Below are positions 57,866 through 64,000 of a stretch of 64,000 bases of DNA, piece after piece. The notes beneath the pieces are model-generated. The model ran no database searches, was not told the origin of the DNA, and worked only from the letters and a program-made list of their open reading frames with translations. Source of the DNA: Clavibacter sepedonicus (GTDB lineage Bacteria > Actinomycetota > Actinomycetes > Actinomycetales > Microbacteriaceae); the NCBI RefSeq assembly GCF_000069225.1, contig NC_010407.1, forward strand, positions 1,550,001 through 1,614,000, given 5' to 3'. Positions within the stretch are counted from its first letter, which is position 1. The number at the start of each line of letters is the position of its first letter. The position numbers were made by a program, and so were the translations under genes.

Positions 57866-59668
57866 TCAGGCCAGCAGCGCCTCCGCGGAGTCCGCCACCG
57901 GGCCGAGGATCGCGGCCGAGCGCGCGGGCAGGACGACCTCGTCGGCGCCCAGCGACACGCCTGGCTCCGTCGCGAACAGCATCGCGGGACGATCGCCCAC
58001 GACGGGCACGCGTCGCTCCTCGTCCGACAGGTTGACCACGATGGACAGCTCGCCGCGGTCCATCACCAGGAGGCGCGCCTCCTCGTGCACCTCGACCTCG
58101 ACCTCGGCGAACCGGGGGTCGGTGAGGTCGGGGTGGGTGCGGCGCAGGCGGATCAGCTCGGAGTAGAGCGCGAACAGGCGCGCGTGCTGCGAGTCGGCGG
58201 CCTCGGCGCCGTAGAGCTCCGACCAGTCGAGCTTCGAGTCCTGGAAGGTCGACAGGTCCTGCGGGTTCGGCACGACCGACTCGTCCCAGCCCATCTTCGC
58301 GAACTCCGCGATGCGGCCCTTCGCGGTCGCCTCGCCGAGGTCGTGCTCGGGGTGCGACGTGAAGAACTGCCACGGCGTCGTCGCGCCCCACTCCTCGCCC
58401 ATGAAGAGCATCGGGGTGAAGGGCGACGTCAGCGTGAGCACGGCGGCCAGCGCGAGCCCGCCCTCGTCGAGCGTCGCCGTGAGGCGGTCGCCCGTGGCGC
58501 GGTTGCCGATCTGGTCGTGGTTCTGGTTCGCGACCACGAGGCGGTGCGCCGGAATCCGCTCGGTGTCGAGCGGGCGCCCGTGCACGCGGCCGCGGAACGA
58601 CGACCAGGTGCCGTCGTGGAAGAAGCCGCGCGTGATGACCTTGGCGATCGCCCCGAGCGGCGCGAAGTCCGCGTAGTAGCCGGTCGTCTCGCCCGTGAGC
58701 GCCACGTGGACGGCGTGGTGGAAGTCGTCGCTCCACTGCGCGTCGAGCCCGTAGCCGTGCGCCTCGCGGGAGGTGATGAGCTTCGGGTCGTTGAGGTCGG
58801 ACTCCGCGATGAGCGTGAGCGGGCGGCCCACGTGCGCGGACAGCACGTCCACCTGCACGGCCAGCTCCTCGAGGAGGTGCGTCGCCGTGTCGTCGACGAG
58901 GGCGTGCACCGCGTCCAGCCGCAGCGCGTCGACGTGGTAGTCGCCCAGCCACATGAGCGCGTTGTCGATGATGTACTCGCGGACGGGGCCGGAGTCCTCG
59001 CCGTCGAGGTTGAGGCTCGACCCCCACGTGTTCGCCGAGGCCTCGTGCAGGTACGGGCCGTACACGGGCAGGTAGTTGCCGGACGGGCCCAGGTGGTTGT
59101 AGACGACGTCCTGAACCACGCCGAGGCCGCGCGCGTGGCACGCGTCGACGAAGCGCTGGTACGCCTCGGGTCCGCCGTAGGTCTCCTGCACGGCGTACCA
59201 GAGGACCCCGTCGTAGCCCCAGTTGTGCGTCCCGTTGAAGCCGTTGACGGGCAGCACCTCCACGAGGTCGACGCCGAGGGCCACGAGGTGGTCGAGCCGG
59301 TCGATCGCGGAGTCGAGCGTGCCCTCGGGCGTGAAGGTGCCGATGTGCATCTCGTAGACGACGGCGCCGGCGAGCTGGCGGCCGGTCCATGCCTGGTCGG
59401 TCCACGCGAACGACGACGGGTCGTAGGTGCGCGAGCGGCCGTGGACGCCCTCGGGCTGGCGGCGCGAGCGCGGATCCGGCAGCGGGGTGCCGGAGTCGTC
59501 CACGAGGTAGCCGTAGTCGAGGTCGCCGGAGGGGAGGGCCTCGGCGCGGGCGGCGTCGAGGGTCCACCAGCCGTCGCCCACGGGCGAGAGCGGCAGGCGC
59601 TCGTCGCCCACGGAGAGCGCGAGGGTGCGGGCCTTCGGGGCCCAGATGTCGAAGCGGTCGTCGGTCAT
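57866..59668 (-). CDS. treZ: Malto-oligosyltrehalose trehalohydrolase
   Basis: This 600-residue GH13 enzyme releases trehalose from maltooligosyl-trehalose made by TreY. An N-terminal CBM48-like β-domain ([22 protein letters not shown]) precedes the TIM barrel, which has [17 protein letters not shown], the nucleophile region [14 protein letters not shown], and [12 protein letters not shown] with the acid. [13 protein letters not shown] is the fourth conserved region. Its ATG overlaps the treY stop by four bases, so the operon is glgX-treY-treZ. Confidence 0.95.
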   Translation of the reverse strand: MTDDRFDIWAPKARTLALSVGDERLPLSPVGDGWWTLDAARAEALPSGDLDYGYLVDDSGTPLPDPRSRRQPEGVHGRSRTYDPSSFAWTDQAWTGRQLAGAVVYEMHIGTFTPEGTLDSAIDRLDHLVALGVDLVEVLPVNGFNGTHNWGYDGVLWYAVQETYGGPEAYQRFVDACHARGLGVVQDVVYNHLGPSGNYLPVYGPYLHEASANTWGSSLNLDGEDSGPVREYIIDNALMWLGDYHVDALRLDAVHALVDDTATHLLEELAVQVDVLSAHVGRPLTLIAESDLNDPKLITSREAHGYGLDAQWSDDFHHAVHVALTGETTGYYADFAPLGAIAKVITRGFFHDGTWSSFRGRVHGRPLDTERIPAHRLVVANQNHDQIGNRATGDRLTATLDEGGLALAAVLTLTSPFTPMLFMGEEWGATTPWQFFTSHPEHDLGEATAKGRIAEFAKMGWDESVVPNPQDLSTFQDSKLDWSELYGAEAADSQHARLFALYSELIRLRRTHPDLTDPRFAEVEVEVHEEARLLVMDRGELSIVVNLSDEERRVPVVGDRPAMLFATEPGVSLGADEVVLPARSAAILGPVADSAEALLA

Positions 59669-62012
59669 GCTCGGCTCCCGGTGGTGAGGTCGGCTGCGGT
59701 GGATGCGGGCGCGAGGATCGCGACCGGGTACTCGGCGAGGAGCGCCGCGACGGACACGCGTCCGCCGTCGACGCGGCGGCCGCTGACGTGGTCGACGAGC
59801 TCGCCCTCGGGCAGCGTGATCGAGGTGGATCCCCATCCTCCGCCGGACTCGAGCCCGACGGGCAGGCGGGTGGCGACCGTGATGGCCCCGCCGCGGTCGA
59901 ACGCGATCACGTGGGCCGCGGCGTCGCCGGTCGCGCGCACCGGCTCGTACCCGGTGAACAGCTCCGGGTGGTCACGACGGAGGCGGAGCGCGCGCGCCGT
60001 GACGAGGAGCTTGGCGGCCCCCGTCTCGTCGATGGCGGGCTCGGCGCCCTTGAGGACGGCGTCGAGGGCGGCGCGGCGCATGCCGAAGTCGACCTCGCGG
60101 CGGTTGTCGGGATCCACGAGGCTCGTCTCCCAGAGCTCGCTGCCCTGGTACACGTCGGGCATTCCGGGGGCGGTGAGCTGGATCGCCTTGGCCGCCAGGG
60201 AGTTCGACCAGCCCGGGCCGGACAGCCGGTCGTAGAGCCCGGCGACGATGGTGCGGGCGCGCGGGTCGTCGAATGCCGCGTCGACGAGCGCGTGCATGCG
60301 CTCCTCGAAGGCCTCGTCGGGCGCGGTCCACGTGGTCGAGTCGCCGGCCTCGCGCGACGCCTTCTCGGCGTAGGCGTGCAGGCGCTCGCGCGACGCGGGC
60401 CAGGTGCCGACGAGCGTCTGCCAGAGCAGGTTCTCGAACGGCCCGTCGCCGATGGGCGCGACCTCGCGCAGCTGGCCGAGCGCGTCGCGCCAGGCCTCCG
60501 GGGTCTCGGAGAGCACGTCGATGCGGGCGCGCACGTCCTCGCCGCGCTTCGTGTCATGCGTGGAGAGCGTCGTCATCGCGTGCGGCGCGGAGCGGAGCCG
60601 ATCCTGCTGGCGCGCGTGGAAGTCGTCGACGTCGATCGCGAAGATCGACGGGTCCGCGCCGACCTCGTTGAGGGAGACGAGGCGCGAGTAGCGGTAGAAC
60701 GCCGTGTCCTCGACGCCCTTCGCCATGACCATGCCGCTCGTCTGCTGGAAGCGCTGGGCGACGAGCGTGGACGGGTCGGCGAGCTGCGGCATGAGCGCGT
60801 CGATGGTGGCGACGAGGTCGGGGCGGCTCGCGCGCGCGGCCTCGGCGGCCTCCTCGAGGTGGTGGAGCCCGCCGGGCAGGTAGCTGCGGTAGACGGGGAA
60901 GGTCGCGAGGAGCTCCGCGATCGCGTCGGCGGCGTCGTCCGGCGCGTCCTCCACCAGGCGCTCGAGGCGGAGGACCTCGCTGCGGAGGATCCCGTCGGCG
61001 ATGCCGCGCTTGGTCCCGCGGATCATCGCGGCCCAGCTGGTGAGCTCGCCCTGCGGCAGGCCGCGGAGCGAGGCGTCGAGGTGGTCGAGCTCGACCTGTC
61101 CGTCGGGGTCGACCAGCACGCGGTCGATGTCGGCGAGCGCGTCGTACCCGGTGGTGCCCGCCGTCGCCCAGTCGGTCGGCAGCGTCTCGCCGGGCTCGAG
61201 GATCTTCTCCACGAGCACGTACGCGCCGCCCGTGATGCGCGCCAGGTCGTCGAGGTAGCCCTTCGGGTCGAGCAGGCCGTCCGGGTGGTCGACCCGGAGC
61301 CCGTCCGCGAGGCCCTCGCGGAACCAGCGCGAGATCTCGGCGTGCGACTCCTCGAAGACCCGGGGCAGCTCGACGCGGATGCCCGCGAGCGTGTTGACCG
61401 CGAAGAAGCGGCGGTAGTTGAGCTCGGCGTCGGCGCGGCGCCAGTTGACCAGCTCGTAGGACTGGCGCTCGTGCACCGCGACGGCGTCCGCGTCGTCCTC
61501 GGCCGTACCGGGCGCCACGGGGAAGCGCTGGTCGTAGTAGCGGAGCTCGACCGTGCCGTCATCGCCGCGCACCAGCTGCAGCTCGTCGAGCTCCGACTCG
61601 CCGTCGCCGAGCACGGGGATCCGCACCTTGCCCTGCCCGAAGTCCCAGTCGACGTCGAACGCGTCGGCGTAGCGGCTGGCGGTGCCGTGCGTGAGCAGGT
61701 CCCACCACCAGAGGCTCTCCACGGGCGTCGCGACGCCGACGTGGTTGGGGACGATGTCCACCAGGACGCCGAGGCCCAGCTCGTGGGCGCGGTCGGCGAC
61801 GGCCTTCATGCCCGCCGCGCCGCCGCGGGACGGGTCCACCTGCGAGTGGTCGACGACGTCGTAGCCGTGGTCGGATCCGGGCTCGGCCGCGAGGATCGGG
61901 CTGAGGTACACCCAGTCGGCGCCGAGGTCCTTCACGTACGGGAGCTGCTCGGCCACGGCGGCGAGGTCGAACGACTCCCGCACCTGGAACCGGTAGGTGG
62001 AGATGGGGGTTC

Positions 62013-62016
<4 letters not shown>
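59665..62016 (-). CDS. treY: Malto-oligosyltrehalose synthase
   Basis: This 783-residue GH13 isomerase turns the reducing end of a maltodextrin into an α,α-1,1 linkage. The family N-terminus is [58 protein letters not shown] contains the catalytic aspartate, [15 protein letters not shown] the acid, and [17 protein letters not shown] the fourth region. The start is TTG 62016 by overlap with the glgX stop (TTGA) and by similarity of the first residues. Length fits the family. Confidence 0.95.

Positions 62017-64000
<1,984 letters not shown>

Noticed and set aside
54976..58035. 1019-residue open frame crossing dinB, the DUF4190-like gene, ugd and the treZ end
   Set aside because: It is an out-of-frame shadow of four real genes with Arg/Pro/Ser-rich nonsense composition.

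Overview
The window is high-GC actinobacterial DNA with dense genes, many GTG starts, 1-4 base stop/start overlaps, an actinobacterial ClpP1P2/ClpX set, a GTP-dependent PEP carboxykinase and a greatly extended Rho. Gene content and three IS481-family insertions fit the Microbacteriaceae. A Clavibacter of the IS-rich C. sepedonicus type is my best guess, inferred from recall and not from a search.

Layout. 1-2624: end of a threonine operon (hom 3' end, thrC, thrB). 2626-13107: two almost identical IS481-family elements in opposite orientation enclose the conserved block rho-prfA-prmC-HAD-sua5-wecA-atpI-like. The ATP synthase operon that normally follows atpI is absent, so the second IS looks like a rearrangement junction. 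13152-20572: truncated haemoglobin and MscS channel, aminopeptidase N, a DsbA/Rv2466c-like protein, rpiB, a Nei/Fpg glycosylase and Dps. 20715-26129: one 1804-residue multi-spanning membrane protein with an N-terminal zinc ribbon. 26294-32297: tRNA-Gly, tRNA-Pro and the protein quality-control set tig-clpP1-clpP2-clpX, with an SfnG-like flavin monooxygenase on the opposite strand between clpP2 and clpX. 32379-42352: M3 peptidase, methyltransferase, the overlapping set valS-GNAT-small protein, and pckG divergent from a RamB/ScfR-type regulator.

42371-48318: a complete oligopeptide/nickel-type ABC importer (binding protein, two permeases, fused double ATPase) divergent from a TetR regulator. 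48371-50188: a methyltransferase followed by a third, different IS481-family element. 50201-56335: phosphoesterase, GNAT, a frameshifted YedY-like molybdoenzyme with its flavin reductase, DUF1697, MpaB-like DUF2236, dinB and a small DUF4190-like membrane protein. 56383-64000: ugd, then the trehalose operon glgX(treX)-treY-treZ, in which glgX carries a one-base frameshift and runs off the window.

The clearest story is genome decay and reshuffling by IS elements. All three insertions sit at a CTAG that is, or can be inferred to have been, the stop codon of the gene upstream. One insertion marks a probable chromosome breakpoint, and two metabolic genes carry single-base frameshifts. Most convergent gene pairs are separated by strong hairpin terminators, and several genes have a TANNNT -10 box only 6-10 bases before the start codon, which suggests leaderless transcripts. 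I saw no CRISPR array, prophage or defence island.
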